Positions 54,291 through 64,000 of a stretch of DNA of 64,000 nt are shown here, piece by piece. Positions within the stretch are counted from its first letter, which is position 1, and the number at the start of each line of letters is the position of its first letter. Below the pieces are notes generated by a model, which saw nothing but the letters and a program-made list of their open reading frames with translations, did no database searches and was not told the DNA's origin. The stretch comes from Yamagishiella unicocca (taxonomy: Eukaryota; Chlorophyta; Chlorophyceae; Chlamydomonadales; Volvocaceae). The stretch spans positions 496,001-560,000 of the forward strand of contig BDSL01000066.1 of NCBI GenBank assembly GCA_003116995.1, read 5' to 3'. A program made the translations under genes and the position numbers.

Positions 54291-56580
54291 TCGTCTGCGT
54301 CGTCACCTGGGGGCCCGTGCATCTTGCGCTTTAAGCTGAGATGGCCCACAGCCATGCCGCTGCTGAGACCCATGATAAGCAGTGCCGAGGCATCGCCGCT
54401 GGTCTACATGAGGGGTGGCAGGTGGGTACGCGCATCATGGCAAATAAGAGAGCGCACAGTGGGGCAATGAAGGTGGCTCTATGCTATAGCTGTATTAAAA
54501 GACATGGCCCCCCCTCCTTAGGCTCCATGCCCTGCATACCTGGCACCCATCGTCTTCTTTTGGGCTCGGATCGCCCTGAGCCATTGCCGGCTCGATTCTG
54601 CGACGCTGCAGCTCGAGATCCTTGAGGATCAACTGCAGGCGATCCACTTTACTAGCGATGGCCGCCTCCTGCATGGCTAACTGTGCGCGCACACGCTGGG
54701 TGTGTCCAATAAACTGGCTGGCCACAGGGTGAACTGTGGGAATGGGCGGCATAGTTGGGCGAGCCTGTGCGGAGGTGGCTTCAGGGTTTACGGCCTGCAG
54801 AACACGTGAGAATACTTGCTTCACCAGCTTTGCGTCCATGTCCAGGCGCATTATCACCCGTGCGTGGATAAGGTTCTGTCACAGCGCCCCGCCAAAGAGG
54901 GCGTTGGAAGCCCAGATACCAGCCATGCCCCGCACATACCGCACGATGCCCTTGTTGGCAAAGAGGGATACTGCCTGCTCCGCAAAGGTCCGCCCAAGCA
55001 CTATACTGTTGCGGGCCAGGTCTCCTGCTGAGAACTCCGCCAGGACTGCGACCGAGCGCTCCAGACTGAGACGATCTGCACCGCCGGTTGTCACCCGGCC
55101 ACCGAGCTTGCTGAGGTCAAGGTCCTTCAGCACCACTGATATAGAGGAGTGCTGGATGTACGGTGGCGAGTCCGCTGGTGGTGACACTGATGCGACCCCG
55201 CAGACCTGGAATCCCTTGCCAAAGGTGAGAAGGTCGGGGTAAAACAATGGGTAGTGCATATAGGAGAACAGCTGACCAGTCCGGAGTGCCATCATAATGT
55301 CGTCCACAGCCAGCAGGACGCCTTTGGATGCCGTAAGGTATCGGAGTGCAAGCAAAAACCCGTAGGAGTATCCCATGAGGTCGTCAGACAAGAACAGCTC
55401 AATCAAGAAGACACCCACACGCAGCTGCTGTAGTCTGGCACTGATAAGGGCTATGGCCGCCTTCTCCACTTGTGAAAGCGGCCCTGGTGCCAGGACACCA
55501 GCCCCACCAGTCGCTCCTGCTTCCGTGGGTGTGGCGGCTGCAACCTGCAAGACGTACTCGCAAGCAGCCTCCGCATCCACCCACGCTGCCTTGGGCGCCT
55601 GCTCAGCTTCCTTCAGTATTTCTGCTGCTGCCGTGTCAACCTTCCGCTTGCAAGCATCGGAATAGAGTTTGATGCCGGGCACTGACGCACTGTTGGCTAA
55701 CAATCCCACCTCCTCCATCTATGTCCAACCCAGAGGGACTGGGCAAATCAGGAACGGGCGCAGTGCCAGAATTTCAGGATCCAAAGCTGTTGAGCGCCCA
55801 TCGTTAAGGAAGCCCCGGGAAGTCAGTGCTGCCATGGGGCCACGCGCACCACCATAGCCACCAGCCTGGATCATGACGTGCCCTTTCTCCGGATGATTGG
55901 CCAGGTGGGAGGCTTGCATGTTGGCTGCATCCATAAGCAAGTTATTGGCATCGGTTCCTGTGCTTGTCAGGGCGAGCAGCTTGAAGGGGGAGCCTGTCAC
56001 ACGCTGGACTGTAGCCTCGAATGCCGGCACCGTGATGTGGATCTGCCCTTGAGCTAGAGACTCCACTGAATGGCACGGCGGTGATGGGTTCAGCCCCATC
56101 TCCTTTATGATATCCCTGTAGTGTGGATGGCGCAGGTGAGTGCCATCTGAAAATGGCTGGACACCATACTCAGAAGCACCGTCGAATACATCTGCCTCGC
56201 GCTCGTACTTGCAAAGCTCGAAGTGCTGCTCAGAGCAGTCAGCGCAGGTTATGGCGTCGCAGAGCTTGCACCTGTCGGGGTTGGGGTGTACACAGAACCA
56301 GCGGTGTGTAGATGCCTAACACTACGTAAACCTGTTGTGATGCTTTCATATATGTGCATCTGTTTTCAAATGCAATACGTGCCTTTTGTTCGCTCGGTGA
56401 GTTCGGCAGCATGAGCAGGAGCTGTGCCCACGATAGGCGCCAAGGAGCTCCGGAACAGCAAGCTTGTCCTTCTTATGTCGCTCGATTGGAGTGACACTGC
56501 CTTCGGGTTGATCTCTATGTGATGCTGCCGCGTGTACCTTGTGGCAATCCGCCTTAGGGCACAGGAAAGAGCTGCAGCCG
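54284..56580 (-). pseudogene. Class-III aminotransferase-like protein with two in-frame stops
   Basis: Exons: about 56577-56369, 56271-54540, 54403-54284 (stop TGA). Exon 2 starts with a Cys-rich segment (CKLCDAITCADCSEQHFELC). Class III PLP-aminotransferase landmarks follow: LLALTSTGTDANNLLMDAAN (cofactor phosphate), QAGGYGGARGPMAA, VLLAVDDIMMALRTGQLF (Asp), YPDLLTFGKGF (PLP lysine), IVRYVRGMAGIWA. In the same frame, TAG lies at 55719-55721 and TGA at 54879-54881, yet there is no frameshift over 1.7 kb and the splice phases still work. The last exon ends in a short hydrophobic segment (SALLIMGLSSGMAVGHLSL). Either a young pseudogene or recoded. The 5' start was not found. Confidence 0.6.
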
Positions 56581-57081
56581 ACAATGCTGCAGACTTTCCT
56601 TATCTTAGTCCGTTTTAAAGTGTCAGTATAATAGCAATTAGGGTTGGCACAGTTTCCACGGTCACTAGGGCCGCTCGTTATTTGAATAAGCCAACTATGA
56701 CAGATGCCACCGACATTTTCTTCCTGGAAGAATGTTCCGAAGCTATTTAAGAAGACATGTAATTACTTCTGAAGATGGGAAACCTAGGTGCCATGGGCGA
56801 CACACCGCCCTTTGCTGGTGCACAGGGAGCCGTACAGGGCCCATGCACATGCTTGTCAGTGGGGCACAGGCATATTTTGTTGATTGTTTGTTACAAATTA
56901 TGATGTTTTCTTGAACGATGGTGGGTTGGGCTTTCCGAGGCAGTTACTGTATCGGTTGATCGGGCTTCGGTGAACCGGGCGCCTCGTTCACGCTACCGGG
57001 TCAGTCAGCCTGTTTGGTAAACGGCCCGGTAGGTCGGTAACCTGGGGGCAACCGAGGGTATGTATGCCATAGGGGCTGCTC
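56581..57081. other. Spacer, no gene identified
   Basis: Lower-GC spacer between two minus-strand reading frames. A minus-strand TTTGTAACAAAC near 56895 contains TGTAA and could end the upstream transcript. Confidence 0.4.
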
Positions 57082-57526
57082 CTATAATGGGAAGTACAAG
57101 CCCACGCCTATGTAGGCCTCGTAAGCAGTTGGCGCCAGCTCCTTGATAGCCCCCCGGCCAAGTGCGCTGATGGTTCGCAGCAAGCCTTACTTTGGGACCG
57201 GTGTAGGTGGCACGCAGGTCGTTGCATGCCTCGGCTAACGACATAGCAGCAAACACCTTGCCTGCATTGACATCTTCCTGTGAACGGGCTTTTCCATTAA
57301 TTCGCCGGTGCAGGGCGCAGATGACTGTCTTGCGGTTGCCCACCGCCTTGAGCATTTCTCTGCCCGCCCTCCAGACGCCGCGGAGCTCGGGGTGCTCCAT
57401 GACATGCAGCGGGGCCGTCCGCGAGCGACCATCGGACAGGAGGATACCGTCCGTCCACTCCTGCCATAACACCTCCAGCTGTGTGCCTGCAGAGGCAATG
57501 AAAACGCGAGTGAGCAATGGTTTCAA
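57082..57526 (-). pseudogene. GCR1_C-like domain ORF, probably frameshifted
   Basis: The ATG at 57526 (or an acceptor at about 57486) leads to TQLEVLWQEWTDGILLSDGR and RGVWRAGREMLKAVGNRKTV. The L-x-W-x-E-W-x-x-G...WR pattern resembles the GCR1_C DNA-binding domain, which in some lineages travels with Crypton transposons. After ATYTGPK a one-base shift gives a protein-like continuation LLRTISALGRGAIKELAPTA to TAG at 57082. The annotated frame instead runs to 57005 with poor composition. Confidence 0.4.
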
Positions 57527-57939
57527 TCACTTGGTGATCAAGGTTGGCACACTGTACACATCGGTAATGTCAAGTCCGAGCTGTGCTTGTCGTCTGTGTG
57601 GGCTCTCGCGCTGACTACCGATGTATGCAACTCCACTGCGGCACTCCCCTGCGGCGCAAGCCCAGCAACGTCCAACTTACCGTACGACTGGAGTGAAGCA
57701 TACCGCCCCTTCCAGCTGGTCTATTGATCGGTGTGAGCCTGACCGGAGTGCACGGCGTTGGGTACGACCCATCTTGGCTCTAACAAGAAGGTAAGCACAG
57801 CTGTGACAGCATTGCCATGTCGAGCTTCCTTATGACCAACCAAAGTACCATAGCGGATTATCGTGCCCTGGATACACTGCGGCTCAGCCCCTGTAGCATG
57901 GCCGCCGCCCTCGCCAGCGCCACCTGCTTCCGCCGGTCC

Positions 57940-58560
57940 TGTTATAACAGGACCCTACCAAATTAGAAGGCGTATAAGGATGGTGTTAGGCTGTCTTAGC
58001 CCATATAAAAAGGATAGCTATAAGAGCTATAAGTAGGTTTAAAAAGCCCATAGAACCCACTTATAATTACTTATCTACACCGCGGTAAAACTGTGCACTC
58101 TTAAAACACTAAGAAAACACATTCCTTATGTTTTCTTAGCGACTCCTTATAACGTTCTCAGCCTTCTTAGTGCTTTATTAGGGCGTTTTCTTACAGCTTT
58201 ATTAGAGCGTTTATTACAGCTGTCTTTTAGCGCGTTTTCTTAGTGCTTCCTTAGCGCTTTCCTTTAGTGTGTTCTTATAACACTTTTCCGATAGCCATTA
58301 TTGTTATATAGGTTTCGTACTGGACGGACAGTGTTACGTCTGTACGCTCCGACCATTGCACAATGAGAACTCTCCGAGAGGCAAAACATGCATTACATTT
58401 GCAAATAAGGCAGTTACTATGCAGTAACCATATAACAGGTATATGTGTCCTTATAACCCCACAACTACTACCGATCATTATCACCATACAGAATGTACCC
58501 TAGATATTATCAGCCAGGCATACGCAATTAGCAACCTACTAATGATCTTTCCATTGTAGG
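57940..58560. other. AT-rich island with palindrome and degenerate repeats
   Basis: Base composition switches from GC-rich to strongly AT-rich. It opens with the perfect palindrome GTCCTGTTATAACAGGAC at 57946 and contains many TTCTTAG, TTATAA and TTTATTAG-GCGTTT variants. No gene visible. It could be a MITE-like element or organelle-derived DNA. Confidence 0.6.
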
Positions 58561-58740
58561 GACCGGCTGCCGCCTGGCCGCTGGGACCGGTTGCCGCCTG
58601 GCTGCTGGGACCGGCTGCCGCCTGGCTGCTGGGACCGGCTGCCGCCTGGCCGCTGGGACCGGCTGCCGCCTGGCCGCTGGGAGCGGTTGCCGCCTGGCCG
58701 CTGGGACCGGTTGCCGCCTGACCGCTGGGACCGGCTGCGA
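58557..58740. repeat. 24-nt tandem repeat, about 8 units
   Basis: Units of GGGACCGGCTGCCGCCTGGC plus CGCT, differing by a few transitions. On the minus strand they form an open GPSGQAAA repeat. Confidence 0.9.
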
Positions 58741-58830
58741 TCTGCCTTTCCCTAGAGACTGCCCGTGTTGTTGACCTCAACTGGTCGATGGTAGTAATTA
58801 CAATTTGTTCTTCCCATCTCGCTATGGGTG
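58740..58830. repeat. Sequence shared with 61010-61105
   Basis: GACCTCAACTGGTCGATGGT and CTCGCTATGGGTGTCGGCCC recur with changes at 61035-61100. These are probably ends of related elements. Confidence 0.6.
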
Positions 58831-59039
58831 TCGGCCCGTGTCGGTTGTGCGATGCATCACTGCACCACAAGACGTACAATGCCATTATAAGATAGACATG
58901 AATATGCGCTCAGAATTCTCTCAGCAGATTGCTCCACCCCGCGACCTATCTAGGCGCACTCGGCAAGAAGAGAGCGCACACCCACACCAGCGACACTGCA
59001 TCAACGTCATCATCCTTGTCGAAAGTGAGGGCCATGATG

Positions 59040-59943
59040 GAGGGTTCGCCGGACTGTCCGCAGAACATGTGGGGCGAGGCAGTGTTAACATCGTCGCATT
59101 TGCGGAACGTATCCGCCACGTCTGATAGCGTGATCACACCATGGGAGCGTTTCACTGGCGAGAAGCCGACACACGCGGACATTTCGTAATTGCGTGAGTT
59201 TGGGTGTGCAGCATACGTGATTGTTCCGAAGTCCCAGCAGTTCAAGCTGGGTGCTGTGGCCCGCAAAGGCATTTTGGTGGGCTACGAACCCGAAGGGCAT
59301 GCATGTCGTATGTGGCTACCTGCGCAGAAGGTGGTCACCGTTAGCAAAAATGTCAGGTTTGCTGACTGCGCCGATTGCCGCATGGAGGAGGTGCCAGAGT
59401 CGTCTGATGATGAGTCGGATTCGGGGTCGGAGGAGGAGGAATGGGAGGAAATGTTGTCCTACCTCAATACCGATGATGAGGGTGAAGGCAATGGCAGTGA
59501 GTCCGAGCCGGATGGCGAGTCGGATAGTGAGCCGGATGATGGCCCCGAACCGGATGACGCAGGGCCAAGTGAGGCGGACCTGCCCATTGTGCAGCGTAGG
59601 GCCAAGCGGGTTAACGCCGGTATGCCTCCAAGTCGTTATACTGGAGCAGTGGATCAGAGTGGCTTGGAAGTCACGGCGCCGGCGACCTATGCAGAGGCAA
59701 TGGCCCCTATGCCGTGCAGTGGCAGGCCGCGATGGAGGAGTTGGCGTCCTTGCAAGAGAAGGGCACGTGGGTTTTGGAGCCCAAACCGCAGGGCGCGCGT
59801 GCGATGGGTGTAAAGTGGGTCTTTGCTTTAAAGCAGGACAAGCACGGGTGATTGAGAGGTTCAAGGCCCCCCTTGTCTTCAAGGGTTTTATGCAGCGCGA
59901 AGGCGTTGATTTTAAGGAAGTGTTCGCGCCTGTCAGCAAGCAT
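59040..59943 (+). pseudogene. Copia-type pol remnant: integrase C-terminus and start of reverse transcriptase
   Basis: CPQNMWGEAVLTSSHLRNVS then ITPWERFTGEKPTHADIS, an in-frame TAA, and LREFGCAAYVIVPKSQQFKL with GILVGYEPEGH. This is the Copia integrase end. An acidic linker follows. After a frameshift near 59700 comes YAVQWQAAMEELASLQEKGT and WVFALKQDKHG, then FMQREGVDFKEVFAPVSKHA, the standard Copia reverse-transcriptase entry. It breaks off at 59943. Confidence 0.85.
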
Positions 59944-59945
59944 GC

Positions 59946-62396
59946 CACACATACTCATACTGCGGAAACTCGCACCACGTGACCCCTTAAGGGGCGCGCG
60001 AGCGTCGGTGCATGGGGCCAGATGGGAGCTGCTTGCTGTTGCCGGTCGTCTAGATGGGAGTTCAGGAGGATGGAATGGCGGTGTCATCTGGTACATGGAG
60101 GAGGAGCTCCCGCATCGCCCAGGAACTTTCGGCACCGGTCGGATCCCATCCAGCTCGCAGCAATCTGGTTCACACCTTCGCTCGCCGCGGCCATACTGGC
60201 TCGTCACGGTGGCTTTGCAGAGTGCCTGCGCTGAGTATCCTGTGGCTGTCCAGCTAGCCTGGTGGTCACCCACGCCCTTCGTTGCGAAGTATCAACTTCG
60301 CCAATGATGGCCTCTCAGCGGCGGCTTCGGTCGTCGCTCTACCTGATCAGTCCTGCAGGGCTGTATCCTACTTTGTGGTCTTCTTTCAGCATTTCTCTGG
60401 ACTCTAGTAGCTTTCGCCGACACAGCTTCGTCGGCTCTGGTGTCTCTCGCGCATGCCGCTGTCATGCCCCAGGCATGACAGTTGGAGTGAAATATCTCGC
60501 AAGTGTGTTGTTAGGTATGGTTCGTTGACACTAAGTAACGGACGCCGTCTTATACCGTCTGGTAACTTTCGGTGTTAGGTGGTAGCTGGCTCACAATCGG
60601 AGCCGCAGGGATTAGGTGCGCACATCGGGCCCACAGAGCCTCCGCCGCCTTAGCACGGGCCGGATGCCACGCCTTGCATTCCCGGCCGTGCTCGAAGTAT
60701 CCTCTCGCACGAGGTGCCCAGTTGCAGACGTGTAACAACAGTGTCGAGCATAGTTGCCCCCGCAAGCAACAGTGCAGCTGTGGGCCGCGCTTCGGTCGGG
60801 AGTCAGGATACCCGGGGCAGTCCCTTGAAGAGGTAGCGACTTGCGGCGTTCACCTGCGGCTAACGTGTCTACGACCTGGTCAGTTGTAGCCTGAGCGCTA
60901 ACGACAGCGCGCGCCAGTCAGGCCTGGAGTCGGCCACGAGAGCCAGCCAGGAAAGCACGAACAGCACGGCCGCGACGGCCGAAGCCTGCTGTGGGACATG
61001 ACACCGCTGCCTTTTTCTAAAGACTGCTGTTGATGCTGACCTCAACTGGTTGATGGTATTACGTACCATTGTTTCTTCCCGTCTCGCTATGGGCATCGGC
61101 CCGTTTCGGGTGTGGGACGTTTTCGGGATCTTGGGGGGGGAGTTATCCGATTGTTGTTGTAATCGTTACAGTGGGCTCCAGACCTTAAAAGGTAGAGCCA
61201 TCGGGCGCATCGCCTGACACTGAAAAAGACAAGGAAAGCAGAGAAAACCGACAGTTCCAAAAGACAAACCACCCAGAGCCTCACAACCGAGAGCCCAGAG
61301 GAAACAGCAAGCACCAATACACAGGGGGAGGTCGCGCTGATGGCTCCCCTGCACATGGCCACATGCATCCCAAGCAGACCCCCGAATGGAGAGACAGCAG
61401 CACGCCTCGGCAACACAATCATACTAATACTCATACTCATACTGCGGAAACTCGCACCACCTGACCCCATAGGGGGCGCGCGAGCGTCGGTGCATGGGGC
61501 CAGATGGGAGCTGCTTGCTGTTGCCGGTCGTCTAGATGGGAGTTCAGGAGGATGGAATGGCAGTGTCGTCTGGTACGTGGAGGAGGAGCTCCCGCATCGC
61601 CCGGGACCTTTCGGCACCGGTCGGATCCCATCCAGCTCGCAGCAATCTGGTTCACACCTTCGCTCGCCGCGGCCATACTGGCTCGTCACGGTGGCTTTGC
61701 AGAGTGCCTGCGCTGAGTATCCTGTGGCTGTCCAGCTAGCCTGGTGGTCACCCACGCCCTTCGTTGCCTGAATGGCTAAGCCGTGGCGCAACCTTCGCCT
61801 GCAATACGGAAACCACTTCAGTATGCAACGCCAGGTAGCTTTGCAGGACTTGCATAGGCTGCGTACTGGCACCGGCTGCGGCATGCGCGAGAGACTCCAG
61901 AGCCGACGAAGCTGTGTCGGCGAAAGCTACCAGAGTCCAGAGAAATGCTGAAAGAAGACCACAAAGTAGGATACAGCCCTGCAGGACTGATCAGGTAGAG
62001 CGACGACCGAAGCCGCCGCTGAGAGGCCATCAATGGCGAAGTTGATACTTCGCAACGAAGGGCGTGGGTGACCACCAGGCTAGCTGGACAGCCACAGGAT
62101 ACTCAGCGCAGGCACTCTGCAAAGCCACCGTGACGAGCCAGTATGGCCGCGGCGAGCGAAGGTTGTAACCAGATTGCTGCGAGCTGGATGGGATCCGACC
62201 GGTGCCGAAAGTTCCCGGGCGATGCGGGAGCTCCTCCTCCACGTACCAGACGACACCGCCATTCCATCCTCCTGAACTCCCATCTAGACGACCGGCAACA
62301 GCAAGCAGCTCCCATCTGGCCCCATGCACCGACGCTCGCGCGCCCCCTAAGGGGTCACGTGGTGCGAGTTTCCGCAGTATGAGTATGAGTCTGTGT
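59946..62396. mobile_element. Composite insertion with about 510-bp terminal inverted repeats inside Copia remnant
   Basis: The left end (59950-60462) and right end (62393-61879, inverted) match over about 510 nt and share the extreme end CATACTCATACTGCGGAAAC. A third, direct copy of about 345 nt lies inside (61424-61768) and sits close to the right end, giving a near-palindromic block. No transposase frame is recognisable. It separates Copia coding parts at 59943 and about 62410. Target duplication not clear. Confidence 0.65.
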
Positions 62397-62409
62397 GTTG
62401 CAATTCGTT

Positions 62410-62630
62410 AGTAACAGTGTGATTAAGGTGATTAAGAACCCGGTCGTTTCCGAGAGGTCGAAGCACATTGCGGTGCGGTACCATCTGATCCGGTAGCGCG
62501 GCGCGATTGTCATGGTTGACTGCCACACGTCAAGAGATGGGGGCGGACTGCCGGACTGCCTGACGAAGCCGTTGGCGTTCAAGAAGTTCCGGCAGTTTCG
62601 CAAGAGCATGAGCGTATGCAAGATCTGACC
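62410..62630 (+). pseudogene. Copia pol C-terminus (RNase H end)
   Basis: VIKNPVVSERSKHIAVRYHL, a stop, then CLTKPLAFKKFRQFRKSM match the end of Copia RNase H (the NP...ERTKHI and TKPL motifs). The roughly 400 codons of reverse transcriptase expected between this and 59943 are absent. Confidence 0.8.
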
Positions 62631-63516
62631 ACGTGGGAGTGTTGTGGAATGATGGTCCTGCTAAGCAGCGTATTGGAGGCTTTAGCCGTATCGCAGTACG
62701 GTTCTCTGTGTGGTGTTCGGAGAGCGATCCCTGAGTTCTCACTGTAACGGATTATGGAGTAATCGCCCTTATCACAACACGTCCCTGCCCGGTGGCTTGG
62801 TGAGTATACAGACTGGAGATGTATTGTCTTGAGAAGAACAGTAGCCTGACCGCCCGTTCTCGTGTTGAGAAGCAGGCAGCGCAACAGTCAACCCCATGAC
62901 GCGACCCAACGCAAGAGAGTGCCGAGGAAACAAAATACGCAGCAAAACTGCTGCTGGACGGGACCATTAAAGGCAAACGCACAGGTCTTGCCGCAAATGT
63001 TCTTGCCAGACATCGAACGGTGAAAGCTCGATGTACCTCGATGTACGGCATTTGCTACTAAACTGAGTTTGGTATCGATCCAGGCCTGATGCTTGCCAAT
63101 TGGAGTCGGCCCAGCATGGACAACGGCCATAACGCACAAGAACAGTATCGATTGTGTACTACAAAATTGAGAGGAACTCTTCAATATGTGCACCAGTTTA
63201 ATGAAATGATGTCGTAAAGTAAACCATGTAATATGAGCGCAAAGAACAGCAAGTATGTGGAGAGCATGTAATGTAACTGCTGCTACTACTACCAAATCCA
63301 AAAACTGCATAACTCAACTCCGTCCAATCACAACCATCTGCGTGCTGTGTCCCATCCATGCATGCGGGTCGGCCTTTGTGGAGCCGTACCAGCCTTATGA
63401 CAAGGGGTGTCAGCTCTCGAGGACACCCCTTGTTTTACTTTGGCGTCCGCAGCCAGAGCTTGTTCCCAATTCGCAAAGACCCCCTGTGTGTGCGGCCCAT
63501 GCCATCGTACCCCACT
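62631..63516. other. No gene identified
   Basis: Likely Copia 3' flank, possibly containing a long terminal repeat, but I could not pair it with a 5' copy. Otherwise nothing recognisable. Confidence 0.4.
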
Positions 63517-64000
63517 TCACACGCCCGCGCGCTCGATCAGGTCGTGCAGGTACTTTAGCAGGTCACTGGCATTGTCGATGTGGAGGTTGTCGAGCATGCA
63601 GAGAGCCTCCACGACGTTCTTCCGTGGTGTGTAGCCGTCCTTGCTGACCAACAGGTCCTTCCACTGAACGCCCACATTGCGCAGCACCTCGATGACCATC
63701 GCCACGGCCAGCATGTGCCTGGTTAAGGCAGTGCAGTGTGGGGTATGCCATATATGTTAGCAGGGTAACATGATGCTATTTGGCGGTCTTAGATATACGA
63801 CTGGCATACAAGTGCACCTGTCTGCACTAGATTGGCACGAGCGGATAGCAATATGAAGCAGATCCACTGCAACACCGCTTAGACAGCTACCCTTGCGCAC
63901 GCACCAGTCGAACTCCGGTGCAGCAGAAGCTGCTTTAACAGCGGGCGGCGCAAACCAACGAGTCGTGGAGATGATCTGCGAACCCGCGCGAACGGCAGAG
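63517..64000 (-). CDS. 3' end of an unidentified minus-strand gene (two exons visible)
   Basis: Exons 64000-63818 (continuing beyond the window) and 63718-63517, stop TGA. The donor AG|GTGCAC and acceptor CCAG|GC join in phase. Peptide pieces: AAPEFDWCVRKG, then MLAVAMVIEVLRNVGVQWKD, DGYTPRKNVVEAL and NASDLLKYLHDLIERAGV at the C-terminus. Mostly helical; family not recognised. Confidence 0.5.

Noticed and set aside
61087..61884. 265-codon minus-strand ORF in the inverted-repeat element
   Set aside because: It runs across the repeat copies and low-complexity sequence, matches no transposase motif, and equivalent frames occur in every repeat copy.

Overview
The window reads as nuclear DNA of a GC-rich eukaryote, most likely a volvocine green alga (Chlamydomonadales). 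The grounds are multi-exon genes with GT-AG introns, long Ala/Gly/Gln-rich protein segments, intronic minisatellites, a PAT/Kangaroo/TOC-type tyrosine-recombinase retroelement with split direct repeats, and an APE-type LINE. The clade is an inference. Exon models were built by hand from splice signals, frame continuity and family resemblance.

Layout. 1-0.43 kb: last exon of a plus-strand gene. 2.4-15.4 kb (minus): a 12-exon gene for a very large ULP2/SENP6-7-type SUMO protease (at least 2,328 residues) with several SUMO-interaction motifs and a PIP-box-like motif in its tail. 16.0-17.0 kb (minus): a small Cys-rich gene. 17.57-30.35 kb: two tandem copies of a 5.9-6.9 kb segment, each carrying an ALKBH1-like dioxygenase gene plus a small helical-protein ORF. 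The ALKBH1 copy at 25.5-30.7 kb is complete (7 exons, 499 aa); the copy at 19.9-23.2 kb is broken. 31.6-38.3 kb (minus): a 10-exon carotenoid-cleavage-dioxygenase homologue that seems to lack two of the four iron-binding histidines.

41.6-64 kb is mostly transposon territory: a PAT-like element (A1-ORFs-B1-A2-B2) whose reverse transcriptase is gone and whose place is taken by a hairpin minisatellite; a LINE with a 200-bp internal tandem duplication; a class-III-aminotransferase-like gene with two in-frame stops; a GCR1_C-like ORF; an AT-rich island; and a Copia remnant split by a 2.4-kb element with about 510-bp inverted ends. The last 0.5 kb holds the 3' end of an unidentified minus-strand gene.

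The most novel signal is a family of tiny insertions (about 35-60 nt, core AAAGAACCGGTAACTC) in introns of three host genes. Two are present in one segmental-duplication copy and absent from the other, and most have target-site-duplication-like flanks. SUMO, DNA/tRNA demethylation and carotenoid genes are neighbours here without evidence of a joint pathway.
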